From NCBI GenBank assembly GCA_016839605.1, contig JAEOTX010000078.1:1-58516 (forward strand): 58,516 bases of DNA, read 5' to 3'. The translations under genes were made by a program, and so were the position numbers. Position 1 is the first letter of the stretch, and every line of letters starts with the position of its first letter. The stretch is from Candidatus Thorarchaeota archaeon. GTDB lineage: Archaea > Asgardarchaeota > Thorarchaeia > Thorarchaeales > Thorarchaeaceae. Below the pieces are notes generated by a model. It was not told the origin of the DNA, did no database searches, and worked only from the letters and a program-made list of their open reading frames with translations. Positions 1-7,571 of the stretch are shown in pieces.

Positions 1-1098
1 AAACTGACTGTGATAGAGGCGGTTCGGGCAGGAACAACCTCCTTCTGCGACTATGGGAATCATATGAGCGATATTGTGGAACAGGTATACAAGAATGCTG
101 GAGTGAGAGCCAACGTATGTTCCACGATTAATCAGATGGGCGGGGAGAAACGTGAAGCGGGGAAATTGTACACATTCGACGAGAGCGTGGGAGAGCAGAA
201 ACTAAAGGAGAACATAGCGCTGGTCCGTCGATGGCATGGAAAGGCGGATGGGAGAGTTACATGCCTCTTTGGCCCCCAGGCTGCAGACATGATGAGCAAG
301 GATCTGCTTTTGCACGTGAAAGAACTGGCAGATGAACATGAATTGCGTATCCATATGCACGTTGCACAGGGCGGCAGGGAAAGAGCACAGATGGAAGCGA
401 GATATGGTATGTCAACCATCAGCTACTTGGACAATCTTGGATTTCTTGACTCTCGGCTCATTGCAGTGCATTGTCACGATACAACTGAGTCTGAATTAGC
501 TTTCCTAGCGAAGAACGGTGCAAACATGGTGGGTTGCCCAGGCTCCATCGGACTCATAGACGGAATCACTCCGCCCTTGCATGCGTTTATGCGGGCTGGA
601 GGAACGGCCGCACTGGGGTCGGACCAGTGTCCTCCAGCAGGGCACAATATGTTTGCACAGATGAGATACGCAGCTGTACTAAGCAAAGTGAAACACACAG
701 ACCCGTCGGTGCTTCCTGCGTGGAAAGCATTGAGGATGGTAACGATTGAGGCTGCGAAATGTCATGGCTTAGAAAAGAAAGTCGGGACTCTTGAAACAGG
801 AAAACGGGCAGACGTAGTCATTATCAATATGCATCGACCTCACCTGACACCAATATTGAGAGCGCCCTTGAGGAATATAGTTCCCAATCTCGTCTACCAA
901 GCCACTGGTTCAGAGGTTGAAACCGTGATTGTCGATGGCCGTGTCATTATGGATAGACGCCAGATGATGACCATTAACGAGGAAAATGTCTTGGCCAATG
1001 CCCAAAAAGCTGCTGAGAATCTTGCAGAGAGGGCTGAGGAAGACTTCGTTGCTGCAGGATCCATGCTTGCCAAGATGATGCGGGATGGAAAGACATAG
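1..1098 (+). CDS. Amidohydrolase-superfamily deaminase/hydrolase, 5' end outside window
   Basis: The reading frame is open from base 1, so the gene is cut by the window edge; the N-terminal HxH metal site is missing for that reason. What remains shows the superfamily pattern in order: AGTTSFCDYG, a metal-binding His in HMHVAQ, AVHCHD, and the Asp of LGSDQCP, then the C-terminal GKRADVVII segment of the small beta domain. This resembles the SAH/MTA deaminase-AtzA-TrzA branch of metal-dependent hydrolases, which deaminate or dechlorinate purines and triazines. GSDQCP in place of the more usual GTDG/GTDN makes the substrate uncertain. The stop codon abuts the stop of the opposite-strand gene. 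Confidence 0.8.
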   Translation, partial: KLTVIEAVRAGTTSFCDYGNHMSDIVEQVYKNAGVRANVCSTINQMGGEKREAGKLYTFDESVGEQKLKENIALVRRWHGKADGRVTCLFGPQAADMMSKDLLLHVKELADEHELRIHMHVAQGGRERAQMEARYGMSTISYLDNLGFLDSRLIAVHCHDTTESELAFLAKNGANMVGCPGSIGLIDGITPPLHAFMRAGGTAALGSDQCPPAGHNMFAQMRYAAVLSKVKHTDPSVLPAWKALRMVTIEAAKCHGLEKKVGTLETGKRADVVIINMHRPHLTPILRAPLRNIVPNLVYQATGSEVETVIVDGRVIMDRRQMMTINEENVLANAQKAAENLAERAEEDFVAAGSMLAKMMRDGKT

Positions 1099-1395
1099 CT
1101 ACTCTTCGCAGTCCGTGTCGTCAGGAACGCATTGAGTTGGGTGATTAACACATTCCAAGAACTGATTGAACGTGATGGGTGGATATCCCATATCATGTCG
1201 ACGCTCGTTATCTAAGAGATATGCCTCATAGACCTCCAGCTCGTGAACTCTGTTATCCTTTGCAGATTCTATAGCTTGCTTCTTTTCGGAATAGAATGTC
1301 CACATTGCACCACACCCCTCAAATCCCCAGACCCTTGTTGGAATCAAAGATTCAGTGCTAGTCTGTTGTGATGCATCATCTTGAGTGTGTTTCAT
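1099..1395 (-). CDS. Small hypothetical protein with four cysteines
   Basis: A 98-residue acidic protein with an ATG start. Its stop abuts the stop of the amidohydrolase, a convergent arrangement typical of this genome. Four cysteines are present: one in GCGAMW, two in ECVNHPTQC and one near the C terminus, so a bound metal is possible. I recognise no family. It has no signal peptide or membrane segment. Support is the open frame, sensible composition and lack of a competing gene, so it remains tentative. Confidence 0.45.
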   Translation of the reverse strand: MKHTQDDASQQTSTESLIPTRVWGFEGCGAMWTFYSEKKQAIESAKDNRVHELEVYEAYLLDNERRHDMGYPPITFNQFLECVNHPTQCVPDDTDCEE

Positions 1396-1522
1396 GACGT
1401 TCGTCCTGCCTTGCGTCCTAATTCATGATAGTACGCTTTGTACTGTAATAAGGAGTGACCTAGAGGAACATTGACAGAGACCTCAGGTAACAGTTAAGAA
1501 CATCGCAAGCTGTTCCCATAGT

Positions 1523-2611
1523 ATGGACCTCGAAAAGCGCTTCGAATTAATCACCGGAGTTGGCGAAGAGATAGTCACGAAGGAAGAGCTTCGGCAGTTG
1601 CTAGAAGAGAAGAAGAATCCAATTGCGTATGATGGTTTCGAACCATCTGGCATGGCCCATCTTCCATTCGGTGTCTATCGACCACTGCTGCTGAAGGATC
1701 TAATAAAGGCAGGAATCAGATTCAAGATTTGGCTCGCTGATTGGTTCGCTTGGATCAACAACAAGATGGGCGGCGATTTGGACAAGATAAGGACCACAGG
1801 GGAATACTTCATCGAGGTCTGGAAAGCTGCTGGTGTTCCCAGCAACAAGGTCGAGTTCCTGTTCGCATCCGATGCGATGGATTCGATTGACTATTGGGAG
1901 AGAGTGGTGAGGATTGCGAAAGTCACCACTGTAGCCAGAGCGACGCGAGCATTGACCATCATGGGAAGAAAAGAAGGAGAGATGTCAGAAGTTGCACAGT
2001 ACTTCTATCCGGTAATGCAAGCATCAGACATCTTTCATCTCGAGGCTGACATAACCCAACTAGGCATGGACCAGCGGAGGGCGAATATACTTGCGAGGGA
2101 GGTTGGTCCAAAGCTAGGTCTTTGGAAACCTGTTGTGATAAGTCATCACATGTTGATTAATCTCGAGGGGGCAATTGAACCCGAGGGGCTTGATGAGGCT
2201 GAACGGGACTGGCACATGATACAGACAAAGATGAGCAAGAGCAGGCCGTCCTCAAGCATATTCGTTCATGATTCAGAAGATGAGATTCGTTCCAAGATCA
2301 TGGCGGCATACTGTCCTCCTAAGGAAGTTGAAGGCAATCCACTTCTTGACTATGCAAAACACATAGTCTTCAGGTCTTTCGACTCGATGACAGTGGAACG
2401 AAAGGCAAAATTTGGAGGGGATGTCGAGTTCACAAACTATGAGGACCTGGAAAAGTGCTACATTGCTGGAGACCTCCATCCACTTGATCTCAAGAATGCT
2501 ATGACAATCTATTTGGACAGAGCTGTTCAGCCAATCCGAGAGCACTTCGAGAAGAAAGGAAGTGCTAATAGTCTCTACGAGCAGGTCACAAGCTACCAGG
2601 TCACTAGATAG
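1523..2611 (+). CDS. tyrS: Tyrosyl-tRNA synthetase, eukaryote (plant)-like form
   Basis: A class I synthetase charging tRNA-Tyr with tyrosine. GFEPSG precedes the HIGH-equivalent region, which reads AHLPFG (residues 45-50) and is non-canonical; KMSKS is at residues 236-240. The 362-residue length fits the catalytic core plus anticodon-binding domain. Segments such as KIWLADWFAWINNKMGGDL, EADITQLGMDQRR, AYCPPKEVEGNP and the terminal YQVTR match what I recall of plant cytosolic TyrRS more closely than the Methanocaldococcus enzyme. That comparison is from memory, not an alignment. ATG start; the gene stands alone with no obvious operon partner. Confidence 0.93.
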   Translation: MDLEKRFELITGVGEEIVTKEELRQLLEEKKNPIAYDGFEPSGMAHLPFGVYRPLLLKDLIKAGIRFKIWLADWFAWINNKMGGDLDKIRTTGEYFIEVWKAAGVPSNKVEFLFASDAMDSIDYWERVVRIAKVTTVARATRALTIMGRKEGEMSEVAQYFYPVMQASDIFHLEADITQLGMDQRRANILAREVGPKLGLWKPVVISHHMLINLEGAIEPEGLDEAERDWHMIQTKMSKSRPSSSIFVHDSEDEIRSKIMAAYCPPKEVEGNPLLDYAKHIVFRSFDSMTVERKAKFGGDVEFTNYEDLEKCYIAGDLHPLDLKNAMTIYLDRAVQPIREHFEKKGSANSLYEQVTSYQVTR

Positions 2612-2715
2612 CCATCTCTTGGATTTGTTTGACAATCAATGTTTGGCCTGCTTACTGTCAGAAACACAGTCAGTCGATACAATATGTTATCTGCAAGTAT
2701 CTATACCCCTGAGGC

Positions 2716-3246
2716 ATGTCAGAAGAGCCAAAGGAACTGATAACACTAGATAGGCGGGGTGATTTGTGCCCTCGAGTTGCATTTCTATTCTCAATGATGG
2801 ATAGAATGCGCAGTCGACTCCTGCGGGTAGTAGAAGACCTTCCAGACGATGTGTTAGATTATTCTCCAGACATGAAGAGAATTGAAACAATCGGCACACT
2901 TCTCCTCCATATAGCAGCAGTCGAGTGGTCATGGATTTTCGAGGATATTGATGGAGAGGAAATGGACTATGAGAAATGGAAACATGCATTTGCCCTAAGA
3001 GAAGAGAATCTTCCTCAGCTCACCAAGCAAGGTTTGCAGTTCTACATTGACCGGCTTATAGAAGTGCGGAGCGAAGTCTTTGTTAGACTAAGAAACCTCG
3101 ACGATTCAAATCTGCACACACTCGTTGAAGTAGGAAACGCAGAAGTTAGTATCGAATGGATCTTGTTCCATCTGTTGGAACATGAGGCAATGCACATTGG
3201 TCAAATCTCAATTCTAAAAAGACAGGCTAAGACCGGGGAGAAGTAA
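2716..3246 (+). CDS. DinB/YfiT-like four-helix metalloprotein
   Basis: A 176-residue mostly helical protein. Histidines at LLLHIAAVEW (about residue 56) and in HLLEHEAMHIGQ (about residues 147-155) match the three-His metal triad of the DinB/DUF664 fold. In bacteria, members act as thiol-S-transferases or nickel/zinc-binding proteins of unknown role; the substrate here cannot be told. The ATG lies just after CCTGAGGC. It is followed after 38 bases by the inositol phosphatase-like gene on the same strand, so the two may be co-transcribed. Confidence 0.75.
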   Translation: MSEEPKELITLDRRGDLCPRVAFLFSMMDRMRSRLLRVVEDLPDDVLDYSPDMKRIETIGTLLLHIAAVEWSWIFEDIDGEEMDYEKWKHAFALREENLPQLTKQGLQFYIDRLIEVRSEVFVRLRNLDDSNLHTLVEVGNAEVSIEWILFHLLEHEAMHIGQISILKRQAKTGEK

Positions 3247-3284
3247 TCTTGGAACCCCATTGACTAAGCCAAGAGGCATGCTTC

Positions 3285-4049
3285 ATGGATGAACGCGAAA
3301 TCAAAGACTTTCTTGGATTTGCGGTTGATGCCGCTGTAGAAGCAGGCAAGATTACAAAGGAGTACTTTCTTGGTTCCATGGATGTTGACACTAAGAATGA
3401 TGATACACCAGTGACTGAAGCAGATAGATTGGCTGAAGCATACATTAGAGGGTGCGTAGAAGAAACATATCCATCTCATTCAATTCTCGGGGAGGAAGCT
3501 GGAGAGGAAGGAAGAGATTCCGACCATAGGTGGATCATCGACCCCATTGATGGGACTCAGTCCTTCATCCGCGGAGTACCTCTTTACACAGTTCTCATCG
3601 CCCTAGAAGTGAAAGGAGAGCCACTGGTGGGAGTAATTCATAATCCCCCACTTCAGGAGACTGTAGCTGGAGCAAGAGGAGTCGGATGTTTCTACAATGG
3701 CACCCCTTGTCAAGTCAGTACTACATCGAAACTCGAGAAGGCTTGGGTTCAGGTAACAGATTATGCTGATCTTGTAAGACGGCGACCCAAGTTTGCTAAA
3801 CGTCTTCTGGAAGGCTCGTATTCCTGTCGAACATGGGGAGATGCATATGGCTACCTTCTTGTAGCAACTGGGAGAGTAGACGTGATGATTGACCCTATTA
3901 TGAAGATATGGGACATCGCACCATTGAAACCGATTATTTCTGAAGCGCAAGGTGTCTTCACAGACCTTGATGGGACTCCAAATGCAATGGGTGAATCCTC
4001 TATTGCATGCAATAATACCCTACATAAGCAAATAATGCGACTTGTATAG
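3285..4049 (+). CDS. Inositol monophosphatase-family phosphatase
   Basis: A Mg-dependent, lithium-sensitive-type sugar phosphatase of 254 residues. The metal site is complete: GEE at residues 69-71, the DPIDGT motif at 86-91 with Asp86 and Asp89, and WDIAP near residue 209. The family includes inositol-1-phosphatase, archaeal fructose-1,6-bisphosphatase and HisN-type histidinol phosphatase; the spacing does not decide among them. An inositol phosphatase would fit the lipid head-group operon near 19 kb, but that link is inference. AGAGG six bases before the ATG supports the start. Confidence 0.87.
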   Translation: MDEREIKDFLGFAVDAAVEAGKITKEYFLGSMDVDTKNDDTPVTEADRLAEAYIRGCVEETYPSHSILGEEAGEEGRDSDHRWIIDPIDGTQSFIRGVPLYTVLIALEVKGEPLVGVIHNPPLQETVAGARGVGCFYNGTPCQVSTTSKLEKAWVQVTDYADLVRRRPKFAKRLLEGSYSCRTWGDAYGYLLVATGRVDVMIDPIMKIWDIAPLKPIISEAQGVFTDLDGTPNAMGESSIACNNTLHKQIMRLV

Positions 4050-4136
4050 TCATTTTCAGTCCATATACTCCTCAGAAAACCTTTACAGGATTTGTTTCGT
4101 AGTGATTCGGTGTGCGATGAATAGGGGACGATTCAT

Positions 4137-5279
4137 TTGAAAACATGTGCCAAGTGTGGAAAGGCTAACCTTCCAACCAGAAAATACTGTTTGCGCTGTG
4201 GAGCATCACTGATTTCTGCTCCGAAACCTGAACCTCAAAAGCCAGCTCCAGAACCAGTGGCTCCAGAAACTCCACCCAAAGATGTCAGCGCCACATCGGA
4301 TGATAAATGGGTCAGGCCGAGTGAGGTTTCCACAGATCGAGTGAGGACAAGTGCACCAAAGGCAAAGTCCGAGCTGGAAAAGGCACGAGAAGCATTTGCT
4401 AAAGCTGAAGAGGTCGGCATTGAAGAGGCGGACTCAGGCATTGTCGAAACTCGAATGCTTAGGGCAAGCGAAGTGAGAGAACTCCTAGAATCTGCTGCGG
4501 AGTACGAGGCTCAACCTCCGCCAATGCCAGCACAGCCAGAGATGACAGAACCTGGAGCCCCTCCGCCGCCAGCGGCTCCTCCTATGCCAACACCAAAAAC
4601 CCTAGAAGAGGGAATTCTGGGTGCAAAATCGTCACTTGTAGATAAACCTGCTCCCCCTCCAGAACCCACACCTCCCGCCGAACCAATTTCTACGCCCGGG
4701 GGCACTCCAGCTCCAGCAGCTCCTACACCACCAACCGCATCCGCACCACCTGCGGCCAAACCTCCACCGGCTGCACCGGCTCCTGCACCAGCTCCAGCTC
4801 CAGCACCTACTGCTGTTGCACCTATTAGCGTGCCCATTTCCGAGCAAGTAATCCCAGAGGTCGAAGTCATTGAGATGAAGATACCCGACTCAGAATACCT
4901 TAAGGATGGGAAGATAAGCAACACACTAACTGATCTTCGGCATCTCCACGTCGAATTAAAGCAGGCAAATGCAGATCTTGACACAGTGACCGCGCATCTC
5001 GAAAATGATGTTCAGAACTGCAGGAATTCGAATGAAGTAAAGAGAATTCATTATGAGAGCATTCAGGAACAAGCACGTCTCGCCAAAGAGGAGTGGAATG
5101 CCTCTGACAAAGAATTTCGTGCCGCTCAGGACCGTAAGAAGAAGGAGATTGCTACCAGACAGAAGAGAATCGAGAAGATAAAGAAGAGCATTAGCAAAGC
5201 AGAATCTACGGTTGAGAAGCGTGTTCGAGACCTAGAGAAAGCGAAAGAGAAACTGGCTCAGCAAGAGAAATCAAAATAG
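4137..5279 (+). CDS. Zinc-ribbon, Pro/Ala-rich linker and coiled-coil protein
   Basis: A 380-residue three-part protein. Residues 1-25 form a CxxC...CxxC zinc ribbon (C4, C7, C18, C21). A long low-complexity linker rich in Pro and Ala follows to about residue 240, then a Lys/Glu-rich coiled coil from about 265 to the end. There is no signal peptide or membrane segment, so it is probably a cytosolic scaffold or adaptor. The start is TTG, chosen because the zinc ribbon begins at once. The GTPase gene follows on the same strand after 192 bases. Apparent Gly/Trp/Cys-rich frames on the opposite strand are shadows of the Pro-rich linker. Confidence 0.8.
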   Translation: MKTCAKCGKANLPTRKYCLRCGASLISAPKPEPQKPAPEPVAPETPPKDVSATSDDKWVRPSEVSTDRVRTSAPKAKSELEKAREAFAKAEEVGIEEADSGIVETRMLRASEVRELLESAAEYEAQPPPMPAQPEMTEPGAPPPPAAPPMPTPKTLEEGILGAKSSLVDKPAPPPEPTPPAEPISTPGGTPAPAAPTPPTASAPPAAKPPPAAPAPAPAPAPAPTAVAPISVPISEQVIPEVEVIEMKIPDSEYLKDGKISNTLTDLRHLHVELKQANADLDTVTAHLENDVQNCRNSNEVKRIHYESIQEQARLAKEEWNASDKEFRAAQDRKKKEIATRQKRIEKIKKSISKAESTVEKRVRDLEKAKEKLAQQEKSK

Positions 5280-5471
5280 GAGTGGCAGAAAGCGGGTATA
5301 TTCGTGATCAAGCTCCATGCATAGTATCTGGTCACTAAATCGACAAATGTAATGGGTTCTACGATATTCTTCTGAAATTCGTGTGGGCACAAGGATTTCA
5401 ATCAAAAAAGAGCGTATCATAGACCCAAAACTAGCATCACGTAAGTCCAAAATAGAATAATATCAAACAAT

Positions 5472-5996
5472 ATGCACTATAGGGGTGAATTGACACACAC
5501 TAAACCCGGTATCGTGAAACTAGCAGTCATTGGTGCAGTTGCAGCAGGCAAAAGTACATTGATTGCTAAATTGGTTTCAGGCGCCTATATTGATTCATCA
5601 ATGGAAATGGGGGTCGATGTTTCGTCTTGGATGATCTCAGTAGACGAATTCACTTCGATCGAGGCATCGCTCTTTGAGTTCGATGAGCACGAGGAATTCA
5701 AGTTCTTTCAGGCAGCTGCTGTGACAGGAGCAAGGATAGCGTTGATTGTCTTCGACTGTTCATCCTTTGAGTCATTGCTGGCTGTTGAAGAATGGGTGGG
5801 TATGGTTTCCAATATACCCCATGATAGAAAGATATTCGTGGGGACCAAACTCGATTTGTGTGACGATGTTGACTACGATGCAATACATGAGATTACATCA
5901 CGCCACGGGATTGACTTTCTGCTGGTGAGCTCAAAAGAGGGCACCAATATCGGTACTCTTGCTCGTCGTTTGGGTGAGATGGCCCAACGCGTCTGA
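5472..5996 (+). CDS. Atypical Ras-like small GTPase
   Basis: A 174-residue single-domain GTPase fold. The P-loop GAVAAGKS is at residues 21-28, the G4 motif TKLD at 125-128 and a G5-like SSK at 153-155. The usual DxAGQE of switch II is replaced by DEHEE (71-75): Asp is kept, Gly and Gln are lost. The switch I Thr is not evident in the MGVDVSS stretch. Nucleotide binding is plausible but intrinsic hydrolysis is doubtful. Asgard genomes are known for expanded small-GTPase families. A Shine-Dalgarno-like AGGGGTGA lies just inside the called ATG, so a TTG a few codons downstream is an alternative start. Confidence 0.82.
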   Translation: MHYRGELTHTKPGIVKLAVIGAVAAGKSTLIAKLVSGAYIDSSMEMGVDVSSWMISVDEFTSIEASLFEFDEHEEFKFFQAAAVTGARIALIVFDCSSFESLLAVEEWVGMVSNIPHDRKIFVGTKLDLCDDVDYDAIHEITSRHGIDFLLVSSKEGTNIGTLARRLGEMAQRV

Positions 5997-6358
5997 CATG
6001 TGACCCTTCAATTTCACCAAATAGCATGGTTAGTGGAATTATCAATGCGGAGTACAAGTGCGAAACTACACCAATTGGCAGGGCGGCTTGAATTCTTTCT
6101 ACACCTCGATTGGTCTGCATAGCTTTGATATCTGTTTAAACCTTAGATTTGTAGCCCGCTGCGCTGAAGCCCTGAGTTATATACAAAGAGGATGACGCAC
6201 GCATCGAGGCTCACAAAAATGAGTTCTTAGCCAAGACCAAGGTCACTTTCGGGATTAAGGTGGATCCGCGGTTCTTGGAGTTCTTTCTTGAAGAATAATC
6301 CTAATCCAGAAAGTAATTTCAGTTTGTGAGTTTGAATTAAAGAAAGGGGTTAGGATGA
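5997..6358. other. 362-base intergenic region with a possible small ORF
   Basis: No standard gene is visible. A TTTAAA element near 6133 resembles an archaeal TATA box on the plus strand. About 40 bases downstream begins a short open frame (next entry). The last 20 bases hold AAAGGGG, the ribosome binding site of the following kinase gene. Frames on the minus strand look like chance. Confidence 0.5.
6176..6298 (+). other. Possible small ORF or gene remnant lacking a standard start
   Basis: From base 6176 to a TAA at 6296-6298 a 40-codon frame reads like real protein, with charged and hydrophobic residues alternating and the ending KVTFGIKVDPRFLEFFLEE. The frame is closed upstream by TGA at 6173-6175 and contains no ATG, GTG or TTG; its second codon is ATA. 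It may be a truncated remnant, a small protein using an unusual start, or chance. A TTTAAA promoter-like element lies upstream. Confidence 0.25.
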
Positions 6359-7393
6359 ATGTCAGGAAATCAAGTTAGTCATCGAGCGTTTCTATTTAGA
6401 TTAAGAAATCTGGCAAAGAAAGCTCTTGAGAGGTATGGGTTAGAGAGAGCTGAAATCAAATTCAAGAGCTATAGTGGTAATGGATTGTATCAGGTCATTA
6501 TTCCATCTAGTAGAAAATCGGAATTTCCCGTTCCCCCTGGACGTTATGCATTGCGACTACATCAATTCGGATACATGAAACCCGAATACATCCGTTCCGA
6601 GTTAGAGTGGCTGTCCGCTTTGTGTGAGGTGGGAATCGATGTTCCAAGACCTATCAGAAACGAAGATGGAGATTGGTTGACAACAGCTGAAAGTGGATAT
6701 GATGTTCCAAGACAAAGGAATTGTACTCTTCTCAGTTGGGTTGAAGGTAGATTCCTAGAGAAGGGCCTGCGTCCAAAGCATTTCGAATCATTAGGTAAAG
6801 TAGCTGGAAAAATGCAGGAACAATCAATGCTGTGGAAGAAACCCAAGGGGTTCAAACGCCCTCATTGGGATTGGGAAGGTCTCTTTGGAGATGGTTTCGA
6901 TTACGGTTTCGTTGCACAAGACGCACGGGATGCAATTCCGAAGAAACATCAACAGGTGTTCAATGACGTCTTGAAACGCGTTGAAGAAGCTAGCCAGCAG
7001 TTGGGAAAGGGCAAGAGGGTCTACGGATTGATTCATGCGGATCTTGGAAATACTGTATTTCGTGCTGGAAAGGCACGCCCCTTCGACTTCGACGATTGTG
7101 GATTCGGCTACTGGATGTTCGACTTAGGCGTAGTGCTAGCCCATTATATGCTTGATTCCGAAGGCAGCTCTCCAAAGATGCGGGATGCCTTGATTGTAGG
7201 ATATCAAGATACGAGTATATTACCAGAATCGAACTTGGAATACCTTGACCTCTTCACTGCTGCACGTTTTGCACAGCTTATGTTCTTCTATCAAGGAATG
7301 GGATTGAAGTTCCCTCGACACCGTGATGAGGCCTTGGGAGAGATCAATCAATCTGCAAGGTATCTAAAACGCATTCTCAAGAAGATGAGATAG
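6359..7393 (+). CDS. APH/choline-kinase-fold phosphotransferase
   Basis: A 344-residue kinase-like protein of the aminoglycoside phosphotransferase / RdoA / homoserine kinase II superfamily. The catalytic Brenner motif is HADLGN (about residues 225-230) and the metal-binding DFDD follows about 17 residues later in the segment PFDFDDCGFG. The N lobe (RYALRLHQFGY) gives the ATP-binding strand-lysine region. Substrate could be a small alcohol, amino alcohol or sugar; sequence alone does not say. The AAAGGGGTTAGG ribosome binding site supports the ATG start. It stands alone on the plus strand. Confidence 0.82.
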   Translation: MSGNQVSHRAFLFRLRNLAKKALERYGLERAEIKFKSYSGNGLYQVIIPSSRKSEFPVPPGRYALRLHQFGYMKPEYIRSELEWLSALCEVGIDVPRPIRNEDGDWLTTAESGYDVPRQRNCTLLSWVEGRFLEKGLRPKHFESLGKVAGKMQEQSMLWKKPKGFKRPHWDWEGLFGDGFDYGFVAQDARDAIPKKHQQVFNDVLKRVEEASQQLGKGKRVYGLIHADLGNTVFRAGKARPFDFDDCGFGYWMFDLGVVLAHYMLDSEGSSPKMRDALIVGYQDTSILPESNLEYLDLFTAARFAQLMFFYQGMGLKFPRHRDEALGEINQSARYLKRILKKMR

Positions 7394-7408
7394 CTATTAG
7401 TGAGAAGT

Positions 7409-7505
7409 AAGTTTGAAAGAGCGCTATGTAGCCATAACTTAGGAAACCGAAGGACTGGAAACACCTGTAAATGACTTCGAACCCTGCGTCCTCGAACTCC
7501 TTCCC
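7409..7505 (-). pseudogene. Degenerate copy of the actin gene 3' end and flank
   Basis: Bases 7409-7503 align without large gaps to 11531-11625, which is the last coding part of the intact actin gene plus 47 bases beyond its stop. On the minus strand the remnant still reads KEFEDAGFEVIYRCF where actin ends [15 protein letters not shown]. The actin stop codon and the terminator hairpin are lost in this copy. Because non-coding flank is shared, this is duplicated DNA, not convergence. No other actin sequence is seen upstream of it. Confidence 0.8.
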
Positions 7506-7571
7506 CCGCCATTGCTTTAATAGTCTTCAATTATTCGACGTATCCAATGAACCAAAAGAGAGGCGTTCTAA

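Noticed and set aside
4235..4984. Long Gly/Ala- and Trp/Cys-rich frames on the minus strand
   Set aside because: They are the complement of the Pro/Ala-rich linker (CCN and GCN codons) of the real gene and have no ribosome binding site or domain.
5893..6120. A 75-codon minus-strand frame beside the GTPase
   Set aside because: It overlaps the GTPase 3' end and shows no protein-like composition or start signal.
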